A stretch of 64,000 bases of DNA, taken from the NCBI RefSeq assembly GCF_000949135.2, contig NZ_JTAN02000012.1, positions 682,001 through 746,000 of the forward strand, written 5' to 3'. The translations under genes were made by a program, and so were the position numbers. Under the pieces are notes generated by a model, which saw nothing but the letters and a program-made list of their open reading frames with translations, was not told the DNA's origin and ran no database searches. How positions within the stretch are numbered: the stretch's first letter is position 1; each line of letters begins with the position of its first letter. Positions 8,455-14,973 of the stretch are shown piece after piece. The DNA is from Burkholderia sp. USMB20. GTDB lineage: Bacteria; Pseudomonadota; Gammaproteobacteria; Burkholderiales; Burkholderiaceae.

Positions 8455-8997
8455 CTAGGTACGTAGGCGCTGCTTTCCAGCATCAAGAAACGACCGGCAT
8501 TTGTTGCCTAGCTCCCTGGCCATCGCGTTGAGCGTTTTTGCCTCTTCAGCATGCCTGCGCCGGGTATCATCGTCGGAATAGACCCTCTCAGCTCTGGGCC
8601 TCGTCGTCAGCTCGTCACCCTCCCGAACTGTCAACTCGGCAATGGCATTCATGAAATCTCCGGTTGCCGCGAGGACGCTCTGAAAATGCGTGTTCAGCGT
8701 CTTGTCGTGAAATACAAAGGTGCGGTTGTCTTGGTACTCGTAGCGGAGCTCATACAAGGGTACGTAGAACTCACTGCGGCGTACGCCGGCAAGAAAATCT
8801 TGCTCCAAGAGGGCGCTGGCGACAGCCTGGGACAGGTGAGCAGTGACTTTCTTGAATTCCTCTAGATCTGCTGCACGTAGTTGCTCGCGTCGGTCGTATT
8901 TTTCCTTGACCCGTAGCGCAAGGAAGGCACCGATGCCTGACGTGACGATGGTGATAAGTCCGGTCAAGCCTTTGTCGACGATGATAGATAGCGCCAT
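8455..8997 (-). CDS. Membrane-anchored protein of unknown function
   Basis: 180 residues, ATG 8997. One membrane helix near the N-terminus (about residues 9-28, GLTGLITIVTSGIGAFLAL) is followed by a charged, helical cytoplasmic part beginning RVKEKYDRREQLRAADLEEFKKV, which looks like a coiled coil, and a C-terminal helix rich in Arg/Glu. No catalytic motif is visible. The gene lies between the toxin-antitoxin pair and an integrase remnant, close to an Mrr-like nuclease, so it is probably cargo of an integrated element. Small single-pass proteins with a long cytoplasmic helix occur in phage-defence loci, but there is no direct evidence here. Confidence 0.6.
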   Translation of the reverse strand: MALSIIVDKGLTGLITIVTSGIGAFLALRVKEKYDRREQLRAADLEEFKKVTAHLSQAVASALLEQDFLAGVRRSEFYVPLYELRYEYQDNRTFVFHDKTLNTHFQSVLAATGDFMNAIAELTVREGDELTTRPRAERVYSDDDTRRRHAEEAKTLNAMARELGNKCRSFLDAGKQRLRT

Positions 8998-9014
8998 GAT
9001 GGTCTTGTTGAGGT

Positions 9015-9205
9015 TCAGCCTTTTGTTGCTGTTATTGGGATGATCTGCGCGCCCGCTTTGAGCTGGTCAAGGTAGTCGGCCCACCGCTGCATCATTTCGC
9101 GACGTTGGGGGAGGTGGGCAACGCGGTTGTACACGCGCCCCACGCGGGTCTTTCACGGAGTGCGCGAACTGGGCTCCGATGATCGACGCGGCACGCCTCA
9201 AGCCC
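9015..9205 (-). pseudogene. C-terminal remnant of a P4-type integrase
   Basis: On the reverse strand the bases before the stop at 9015-9017 encode VYNRVAHLPQRREMMQ followed by RWADYLDQLKAGAQIIP. This is the characteristic end of DUF4102/P4-type integrases, including the catalytic Tyr region; compare YVHAEFLPERRKMMQ, then HWADHLDALEAGA, in the intact integrase at 10083-11315. Upstream, QFAHSVKDPRG (a likely L-A-H box) is visible in another frame, so there is at least one frameshift, and nothing recognisable remains beyond about 9205 where the nuclease gene ends. The remnant differs in sequence from the intact integrase, so it derives from an independent earlier insertion. Confidence 0.75.
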
Positions 9206-9209
9206 TGAG

Positions 9210-10007
9210 TCACTCGAAACGGGAGAAGCCAAGGGCGTAATATCGGTCGAAGTCTTGTTCGGCGAATCTTGATCGCTGTGCGATTTTGAGTTCGTCAAAG
9301 AACCTAGGCGCGTCCAGTAATTCGATTGCCATTCCCCGGGCGCTTGCGAGTGCACTTACTTCGGCGCCGCCCGGTTGAAATCTAGACGTCGTGACAAACA
9401 CTCCCTTGGTGAAGCCACCAATGAAAAGAGCACCGGCCAGTGACCGTATCTGCTCCGCAGAAATGGCGTTCTTGTATCGCTTCACTTGCACGCCGATCGT
9501 CTCTCCAGGGCGCTCGAGAATGACATCGATGCCGCCGTCGCCCGAATAGCTAGTAACCCGGGCGTGGAACCCTCGATCGCGAAAGACGCTCGCAACGGTC
9601 TCCTCGAAGAGCCGAGGATGCAGTTCGAATCGTTTTTTGTACTGGAGTGTGAGGAAGTCGCGGACGTCCTGCAGCGGTTGCTCGATGTTTGTCAGATCCA
9701 GCTCTCTGAGGCTTCCAGCTACCCCGGTAATCTCGGAATAGCGGTGCACGCCGTCATCTAAGATGTCTTCGGGGTGGGCCTCCCAATATATCGTCGGCTC
9801 GAGATCCTGTTCCTCGACACTGACCATCCACCATCCACAACTGAGACAGACTGCAGGAGCGACCGCGACTTCAAAGTTTTCCTCGTCGAAGTTTTTGTAT
9901 TGCGATGGCAACCGTTGCAGGCTGGATCGGCAAAAGAGGCAAGTCGAGCATTGCGATACGGTGCGGCCGAGGTCCCATGAAAAGTCGTGGTAGTCCCAAA
10001 TTGACAT
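9210..10007 (-). CDS. Mrr-like restriction endonuclease with N-terminal cysteine cluster
   Basis: 265 residues from ATG 10007; a TTG at 10052 in frame would add 15 residues, and neither start has a clear binding site. The N-terminal ~80 residues contain CSTCLFC and CLSCGWW, two Cys pairs that probably bind zinc. The C-terminal domain (about 145-255) is an Mrr_cat/PD-(D/E)xK nuclease: SGDGGIDVI supplies the Asp, VQVKRYKN the Q-x-K, preceded by a FEETVASVF helix. Mrr-type enzymes cut modified or foreign DNA. The location between an integrase remnant and the intact integrase marks it as element cargo, a likely defence gene without a paired methyltransferase, as expected for a type IV-like enzyme. 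Confidence 0.8.
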   Translation of the reverse strand: MSIWDYHDFSWDLGRTVSQCSTCLFCRSSLQRLPSQYKNFDEENFEVAVAPAVCLSCGWWMVSVEEQDLEPTIYWEAHPEDILDDGVHRYSEITGVAGSLRELDLTNIEQPLQDVRDFLTLQYKKRFELHPRLFEETVASVFRDRGFHARVTSYSGDGGIDVILERPGETIGVQVKRYKNAISAEQIRSLAGALFIGGFTKGVFVTTSRFQPGGAEVSALASARGMAIELLDAPRFFDELKIAQRSRFAEQDFDRYYALGFSRFE

Positions 10008-10082
10008 TTGCGTGACCAATGGCAGGAGTGCGGTTAATGGATTGGTCCTCAATGCCCGCGCGGGGCAGGTTAGATGCCGACG

Positions 10083-11315
10083 TTAGCTCCTCGAGAAGCC
10101 CATCGGGATCACGACTGCGCCGGCCTCAAGGGCATCCAGATGGTCCGCCCAATGTTGCATCATCTTGCGACGCTCGGGCAGGAACTCGGCGTGCACGTAT
10201 GCTGCAGTGACCTGGTTGCGTTCAGCGTGAGCGAGCTGGCGGTCAACAACGTCCCGGCTGTAACCGAGCTCGCGCAACACGGTAGCGGCCAGCCCGCGGA
10301 ACCCGTGGCCTGTCATCCTCGACTTGTAGCCCATCCGGTACAGCGCATAGAGCATTGTGTTATTCGAGATGTGGCTTCGGCCCTGGACGCTATAGAAGAC
10401 GTGCCGATGGCCACCGTTGAGCTCACGCAACGCGGCCAGTGCGTCGAGCGCTTGGCGCGACAGCGGGACGATGTGCGGATCACGCATTTTCATCCGCGCC
10501 GGCGGAATCCGCCATTCGGCGGCGCGCTCGTCAAACTCGTCCCACTCGGCATTGATCATTTCGGTTGTCCGGGTGAACGTCAGAGCCATGAAACGGAGCG
10601 CCAGCCGCGTGACGAGATCGCCTTGGTACGTGGCGATGTCTCTCATGAGCTGCGGGATTTCGACCGGCTTGACTCGTGCCATGTGTTGGACGCCGGCCCC
10701 TTTCTTGAGAACTGTCTCGGCGTCGATATCCGCGGCGGGATTGCGAGGGCATCGCCCGGTCATGATCCCGTACTGGAACACTGCACGCGACCGCTGGAGG
10801 ATGCGCTTTGCTGTCTCTCTCACGCCACGGGATTCGACGGCCCTCAGGATCTCGAGCATGTCGGGCGCCTCGATGTCTCGGATCGGACGGTGGCCGACTC
10901 GGGGGAAAACATCGACCTCGAGCGAACTGATCACCTTGGCCCCATACACTTCGGTCCAGCCATCCTTCTGGGTCGCAAACCACTCACGCGCGACCGCTTC
11001 AAACGTCGATGCGGCCTCGATCGCCCGAGTCCGTTTGACCTCGCGTTTCTGCTCGGTCGGATCGGTGCCGGCGGCGAGTTGCTTCCGTGCATTGAGGCAG
11101 GCCTGCCGAGCTTCAGCGAGTGTCACCTCCGGATAGACGCCGAAGGCGGCGCGCTTCTCTTTACCGTCGAAGCGATACTTCATGCGCCAGTACCGCGATC
11201 CGTTCGGCATCACCTCCAAATACAACCCTTTGCCATCCGCCAAGCGATACGGCTTCTCGGCCGGCTTGGCCTTGCGGATCTGCATCTCGGTCAGCGGGGT
11301 GGCGCGCTTCGGCAT
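10083..11315 (-). CDS. int: P4-type tyrosine integrase
   Basis: 410 residues, full length for the family. Domains in order: N-terminal DUF4102 arm-binding domain (RLADGKGLYLEVMPNGSRYW), central SAM-like core-binding domain (~105-200), catalytic domain with Arg in TFTRTTEMINAEW, HGFRGLA for His-x-x-Arg, LAHAERN for the second His and Tyr in TAAYVHAEFLPERR. All catalytic residues are present, so it should be active. It is transcribed away from the tRNA-Arg gene, from which only ~170 bases separate it, and that gap carries repeated GGGGGCAT and TTGGGCAA-like words. This is the integrase expected to have targeted the tRNA 3' end. Confidence 0.95.
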   Translation of the reverse strand: MPKRATPLTEMQIRKAKPAEKPYRLADGKGLYLEVMPNGSRYWRMKYRFDGKEKRAAFGVYPEVTLAEARQACLNARKQLAAGTDPTEQKREVKRTRAIEAASTFEAVAREWFATQKDGWTEVYGAKVISSLEVDVFPRVGHRPIRDIEAPDMLEILRAVESRGVRETAKRILQRSRAVFQYGIMTGRCPRNPAADIDAETVLKKGAGVQHMARVKPVEIPQLMRDIATYQGDLVTRLALRFMALTFTRTTEMINAEWDEFDERAAEWRIPPARMKMRDPHIVPLSRQALDALAALRELNGGHRHVFYSVQGRSHISNNTMLYALYRMGYKSRMTGHGFRGLAATVLRELGYSRDVVDRQLAHAERNQVTAAYVHAEFLPERRKMMQHWADHLDALEAGAVVIPMGFSRS

Positions 11316-11320
11316 GGCGT

Positions 11321-11476
11321 GGGGGCATCAAGTTTGGGGGCATGGAGGCATGTCCCAAAAGATGCCCCCAAGTTCGGTTGCTTGTACTGGGCAACCTTGG
11401 GCAATGATGGCAGCAAAAGTCCAGGCGACACAAGGCTGTGCGCGACTTTTTGGGCAAACTTGGGAAGTGTTGGGAA
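11321..11476. promoter_or_regulatory. Repeat-rich att-side region of the integrase (candidate arm-type sites)
   Basis: Between the integrase start and the tRNA are three GGGGGCAT words (11321-11328, 11336-11343, and inverted at 11362-11369) and four TGGG(C/A)AA words (11388-11394, 11397-11404, 11450-11457, 11460-11466) with a fifth at 11470-11476. The first set overlaps the expected int promoter; the second runs up to the tRNA 3' end. Repeated short words here are what arm-type integrase or excisionase sites look like. Confidence 0.5.
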
Positions 11477-11482
11477 CTTAGG

Positions 11483-11557
11483 TGGTCCCCCCGACAGGAA
11501 TCGAACCTGTATCTAGCGCTTAGGAGGCGCTTGTTCTATCCATTGAACTACGGGGAG
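11483..11557 (-). tRNA. tRNA-Arg(CCT)
   Basis: On the reverse strand the cloverleaf folds from C at 11557 to the encoded CCA at 11483-11485. The acceptor CTCCCCG pairs with CGGGGGG (one U-G), the D stem is GTTC/GAAC, the anticodon stem AGCGC/GCGCT encloses loop CTCCTAA with anticodon CCT, and the T arm is ACAGG-TTCGATT-CCTGT. It reads the AGG codon. A TATACT box on the same strand at 11621-11626 may be its -10. The 3' half abuts the integrated element and so forms one attachment site. Confidence 0.95.
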
Positions 11558-11704
11558 AGCCATGTCCGCGATATCGCGTGCGGAAGACGCGACCGGGACG
11601 GCGATGTGGACAGCGCGCAGAGTATAGCAAACGCGACGCGCATCGGCGGCCGGAATGCGTGCCGATACGCGCCGCGCGCCCCGGTCGTGTCCGAAAAAAC
11701 CGAA

Positions 11705-11887
11705 TCAGAAATCGACGACGACGAAATCTTCCTTGCCCACGTCGCACAGCGGGCAGCGCCAGTCGGCGGGAATGTCGGCGAAACGGGTGCCGGCGGGGAT
11801 GCCCTCGTCGGGCAGGCCTTCCGCTTCGTTGTAGACCCACCCGCAAATCAGGCAGACCCAGCTCTGGTATTCGGTTACTTCGCTCAT
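11705..11887 (-). CDS. Rubredoxin
   Basis: 60 residues from ATG 11887 (an open extension upstream is not rubredoxin-like). The four iron ligands are plain: Cys12 and Cys15 in CLICGWVYNEAEG, Cys45 and Cys48 in CPLCDVGK, with the usual Gly/Tyr/Trp core (GTRFADIPADWRCP). It is a cytoplasmic one-iron electron carrier, commonly serving alkane hydroxylases or oxygen-detoxifying reductases. It stands alone here, convergent with the tRNA region and divergent from the DUF4399 gene, so its redox partner is not in the window. Confidence 0.96.
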   Translation of the reverse strand: MSEVTEYQSWVCLICGWVYNEAEGLPDEGIPAGTRFADIPADWRCPLCDVGKEDFVVVDF

Positions 11888-12085
11888 GTGGCGCTCGGGA
11901 TGATGAAAGTCGGTGACGCCGTCCGCGGCGTGGCCGGCGGACGAAAGGCGCAATGGTACCGGAATTTCGCCGAACGCCTCCGCAACGTCGTTTTAAACGT
12001 ACGCATCGCGAACAACGGCCGTCATCGCGCGGGCCGGGCACGCAGTGTATGCTTCGTGAGCCTTTCAATCTGAAGGAGAAAAACG

Positions 12086-12493
12086 ATGCTCAACAAGAAG
12101 AAATGGATCGCGGGTGTGGTTTGTGTCGCGGCGCTGGCCGCGTCGACGCTCGCACGTGCCGAGGCGCGCGTGTACTTCGCCGAGCCGAAGGATGGTGCGA
12201 CGGTGTCGAGCCCCGTGCACGTGAAGTTCGGCCTTGAAGGGATGGAACTCAAGCCGGCCGGCGACATGACGCCGGACACGGGCCACCATCACCTCCTGGT
12301 CGACGGCAAGCCGGTGCCGAAGGGCGACGTGATTCCCGCCACCGACCATTCGCTGCACTTCGGCAAGGGCCAGACCGAAACCGACCTGAAGCTGCCGCCC
12401 GGCCAGCACACGCTGACGCTGCAGCTCGGCGAAGGCGCGCATCGCTCGTACGGTCCCGAGCTGAGCTCGACAATCACGATCAACGTGAAGTAA
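12086..12493 (+). CDS. DUF4399 family periplasmic protein
   Basis: 135 residues; the ATG follows AAGGAGAAAAACG. A signal peptide with Lys-rich start and cleavage near ALAASTLARA-EA is clear. The mature part is beta-rich and carries the family marks: VYFAEPKDGATVSSPVHVKFGL at the start, DTGHHHLLVDG with a three-His cluster, and HTLTLQLGEGAHRSYGPELSSTI at the end. The fold resembles small metal-binding or copper-resistance-like beta sandwiches, but the family has no settled function. It is monocistronic, between rubredoxin and uup. Confidence 0.85.
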   Translation: MLNKKKWIAGVVCVAALAASTLARAEARVYFAEPKDGATVSSPVHVKFGLEGMELKPAGDMTPDTGHHHLLVDGKPVPKGDVIPATDHSLHFGKGQTETDLKLPPGQHTLTLQLGEGAHRSYGPELSSTITINVK

Positions 12494-12757
12494 TCGCGCG
12501 TTTCGCCTGCGGGCGCCCGGCCGGGAAGCTGCGGCCGGATGCCCGCCGCCGGCCCCCCGTGACGTCGACGCGCGCGATGCCGGCCCCGCCCGCCGAGCGC
12601 GCGCCATCATGCCACCGCAGCAAAAACGCAGCGCTGACGCAACGCTTAAGCAGCACAAAATGATTCGCCCTCCGGCCTAGTCCATCCGGCCATCCCGGCG
12701 CAGGCGTCCGCCACCGGTACAATGGGCGCTTCCGATTTCTCTCTTCGCCGTCTCCCC

Positions 12758-14707
12758 ATGTCGCTTTATTCCATTACCGGCGCGCAACTCGCGTTCGGTC
12801 ACGTCGCGTTGCTCGATCACGCGGACTTCTCGCTGGAGGCCGGCGAGCGCGTCGGCCTGATCGGTCGCAACGGCGCGGGCAAGTCGTCGCTGCTGAAGAT
12901 CGTCGCCGGGCTCGCGAAGCCCGATGACGGGCTGATTACGCGCCAGCAGGAGCTCGTGACCGTCTATGTGCCGCAGGAGCCCGAATTCGAACCCGGCGCG
13001 ACCGTGTTCGACGCCGTGGCATCGGGGCTCACGCACACGCGCGAAGTGCTCGAAGAATACGATTCGATCGCGCATCGCCTCGCGGAAACACCGGAAGGCG
13101 CCGAACACGACGCGCTGCTCGCGCGGATGAACGCGCTGCAGTCGTCGCTCGATGCGCACGACGCATGGAACTGGCGCACGCGCGTATCGATGACGCTCGC
13201 GCAGATCGGCCTGACCGACGGCGACGCGCAGGTCGACGCATTGTCGGGCGGGATGCAGAAACGCGTCGCGCTGGCGCGCGCACTGGTGCTGCAGCCCGAC
13301 GTGCTCCTGCTCGACGAACCGACCAACCACCTCGACTTCGACGGCATCCGCTGGCTGGAAGAACTGCTGGTCGCGCAGCGTGCGGGCCTGTTGTTCATCA
13401 CGCACGATCGCGCGTTCCTCGACCGCGTCGCGACCCGTATCGTCGAGCTCGATCGCGGCCGGCTGCTGTCGTATCCGGGCAATTTCTCCGCGTACCAGAC
13501 GCGCAAGGCGCAGCAGCTCGAAGTCGAGCGCGTGGAAAACGAGAAGTTCGACAAGCTGCTCGCGCAGGAAGAAGTGTGGATCCGCAAGGGCGTCGAGGCG
13601 CGCCGCACGCGCAGCGTCGGCCGCATCGCGCGGCTGGTGCAGATGCGCAACGAGCGCGCGGAGCGCCGCAATTCGCAGGGCAACGTGAAGCTCGACGTCG
13701 CGCAGGGCGAGAAGTCGGGCAAGATCGTCGCGGAACTGACGGACGTGACGAAGCGCTACGGCGAGCGCACGGTCGTCGACACCTTCTCGACGACCGTGAT
13801 GCGCGGCGACAAGATCGGCTTCGTCGGCCCGAACGGCGCCGGCAAGACCACGCTGCTCAAGCTGATCCTCGGCGAACTGAAGCCCGACGCGGGCACGGTG
13901 CGCACCGGCACGAACCTGCAGGTCGCGTATTTCGACCAGATGCGCGCGCAGCTCGACCAGGAAAAGAGCCTGGCCGACACCATCAGCCCCGGTAGCGAAT
14001 GGGTCGAGATCGGCGGCGTGCGCAAGCACGTGATGAGCTATCTCGGCGACTTCCTGTTCGCGCCGGAGCGTGCGCGCTCGCCGGTGAAGTCGCTGTCGGG
14101 CGGCGAGCGCAACCGGTTGCTGCTCGCGCGCCTGTTCGCGCGTCCGGCCAACGTGCTGGTGCTCGACGAACCGACCAACGACCTCGACATCCCGACGCTC
14201 GAACTGCTCGAAGAGCTGCTGGCCGACTACGACGGCACGGTGCTGCTCGTCAGCCACGATCGCGCGTTCCTCGACAACGTCGTGACATCGGTGATCGCGG
14301 CCGAAGGCGACGGCAAGTGGCGCGAATACGTCGGCGGGTTCACCGACTGGCAGATCCAGAGCGAGCGTTCGCAGCAGCTCGCGCAGCAGGAAGCGGCGAA
14401 GCGCGCGGTGAAGGAAGCGGCGCCGGTCAAGGAAGACGCGGCGAAAGGCGCGGCCGGCCGCAACGCGCAGCGCACGGTGAAGCTGTCGTTCAACGAGCAG
14501 CGCGAACTCGATGCGCTGCCCGAGAAGATCGCGGCGCTCGAGGAAGAACAGAAGACGATCAACGCGCAACTCGAAGATGGCTCGATCTTCGCGAAGGATC
14601 CGCAGGAAGGCACGCGCCTGACCGAGCGGTTCGCGGCGATCGACGACGAGCTCCTCGCCGCGCTCGAGCGGTGGGAGACGCTCGAGGCAAAGCGCAAGCC
14701 GGTCTGA
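12758..14707 (+). CDS. uup: ABC-F ATPase Uup
   Basis: 649 residues from ATG 12758 (MSLYSITGAQLAFG); an in-frame ATG at 12722 adds 12 residues of poor quality. Two ABC cassettes without membrane segments: Walker A GRNGAGKSS (~36) and GPNGAGKTT (~355), signatures LSGGMQKR and LSGGERNR, Walker B LLLDEPTNHLDF and LVLDEPTNDLDI. A charged inter-domain linker follows the first cassette, and the C-terminal ~90 residues form the coiled-coil domain (ELDALPEKIAALEEEQKTI) typical of Uup. ABC-F proteins act on the ribosome; Uup also affects excision of mobile elements and branched DNA. Confidence 0.92.
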   Translation: MSLYSITGAQLAFGHVALLDHADFSLEAGERVGLIGRNGAGKSSLLKIVAGLAKPDDGLITRQQELVTVYVPQEPEFEPGATVFDAVASGLTHTREVLEEYDSIAHRLAETPEGAEHDALLARMNALQSSLDAHDAWNWRTRVSMTLAQIGLTDGDAQVDALSGGMQKRVALARALVLQPDVLLLDEPTNHLDFDGIRWLEELLVAQRAGLLFITHDRAFLDRVATRIVELDRGRLLSYPGNFSAYQTRKAQQLEVERVENEKFDKLLAQEEVWIRKGVEARRTRSVGRIARLVQMRNERAERRNSQGNVKLDVAQGEKSGKIVAELTDVTKRYGERTVVDTFSTTVMRGDKIGFVGPNGAGKTTLLKLILGELKPDAGTVRTGTNLQVAYFDQMRAQLDQEKSLADTISPGSEWVEIGGVRKHVMSYLGDFLFAPERARSPVKSLSGGERNRLLLARLFARPANVLVLDEPTNDLDIPTLELLEELLADYDGTVLLVSHDRAFLDNVVTSVIAAEGDGKWREYVGGFTDWQIQSERSQQLAQQEAAKRAVKEAAPVKEDAAKGAAGRNAQRTVKLSFNEQRELDALPEKIAALEEEQKTINAQLEDGSIFAKDPQEGTRLTERFAAIDDELLAALERWETLEAKRKPV

Positions 14708-14908
14708 CGCACCGCGCGTGGCGGCCCGGCGCGTCGGAGCGCCGGCCGGGCGGCCGGCAGCGCCGTGCGACGATCTTGCGACGGCGCGCCACGCGGAACC
14801 AGTAAAATACCGCGCGTCCCGGGTCGCTCGGCGCACGCCGCGCGCCCGCTTTCGGAGCAGTCCAAGCACACCGTTGTTTCGATTCGCTTTTTTACGGAAC
14901 TCAACGTT

Positions 14909-14943
14909 TTGTCCACGACGTTATCCACACGAGGTGTGGACAA
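14909..14943. promoter_or_regulatory. Cluster of three DnaA-box-like sites before parE
   Basis: TTGTCCACG (14909-14917), TTATCCACA (14921-14929, a perfect DnaA consensus box) and TGTGGACAA (14935-14943, TTGTCCACA inverted) sit within 35 bases, ending 30 bases before the parE start. The last two form an inverted pair with a 5-base spacer. A TAAAAT -10-like box lies upstream at 14803-14808, which would place the boxes in the leader. Confidence 0.65.
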
Positions 14944-14973
14944 CGTCCCGATGAATGACGAAATTCAGCGCCT

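Larger units (their letters stand above)
1..11485. mobile_element. Right end of a prophage or integrative element inserted at tRNA-Arg(CCT)
   Basis: The stretch starts inside phage virion genes and ends at the CCA end of a tRNA-Arg gene, next to which lies an intact P4-type integrase; this is the usual layout of tRNA-targeted prophages and islands. It carries two complete recombinase genes, a fragment of a third, a toxin-antitoxin pair and an Mrr-like nuclease, and its GC content looks lower and its gene density looser than the DNA to the right. The left boundary is outside the window. The number of separate elements is uncertain: the phage genes and the integrase at the tRNA may belong to different insertions. 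Confidence 0.8.

Noticed and set aside
12677-14869. A 730-codon reverse frame opposite uup
   Set aside because: Antisense shadow of an ABC-F gene with the same Arg/Leu/Asp-rich composition as the other shadows.
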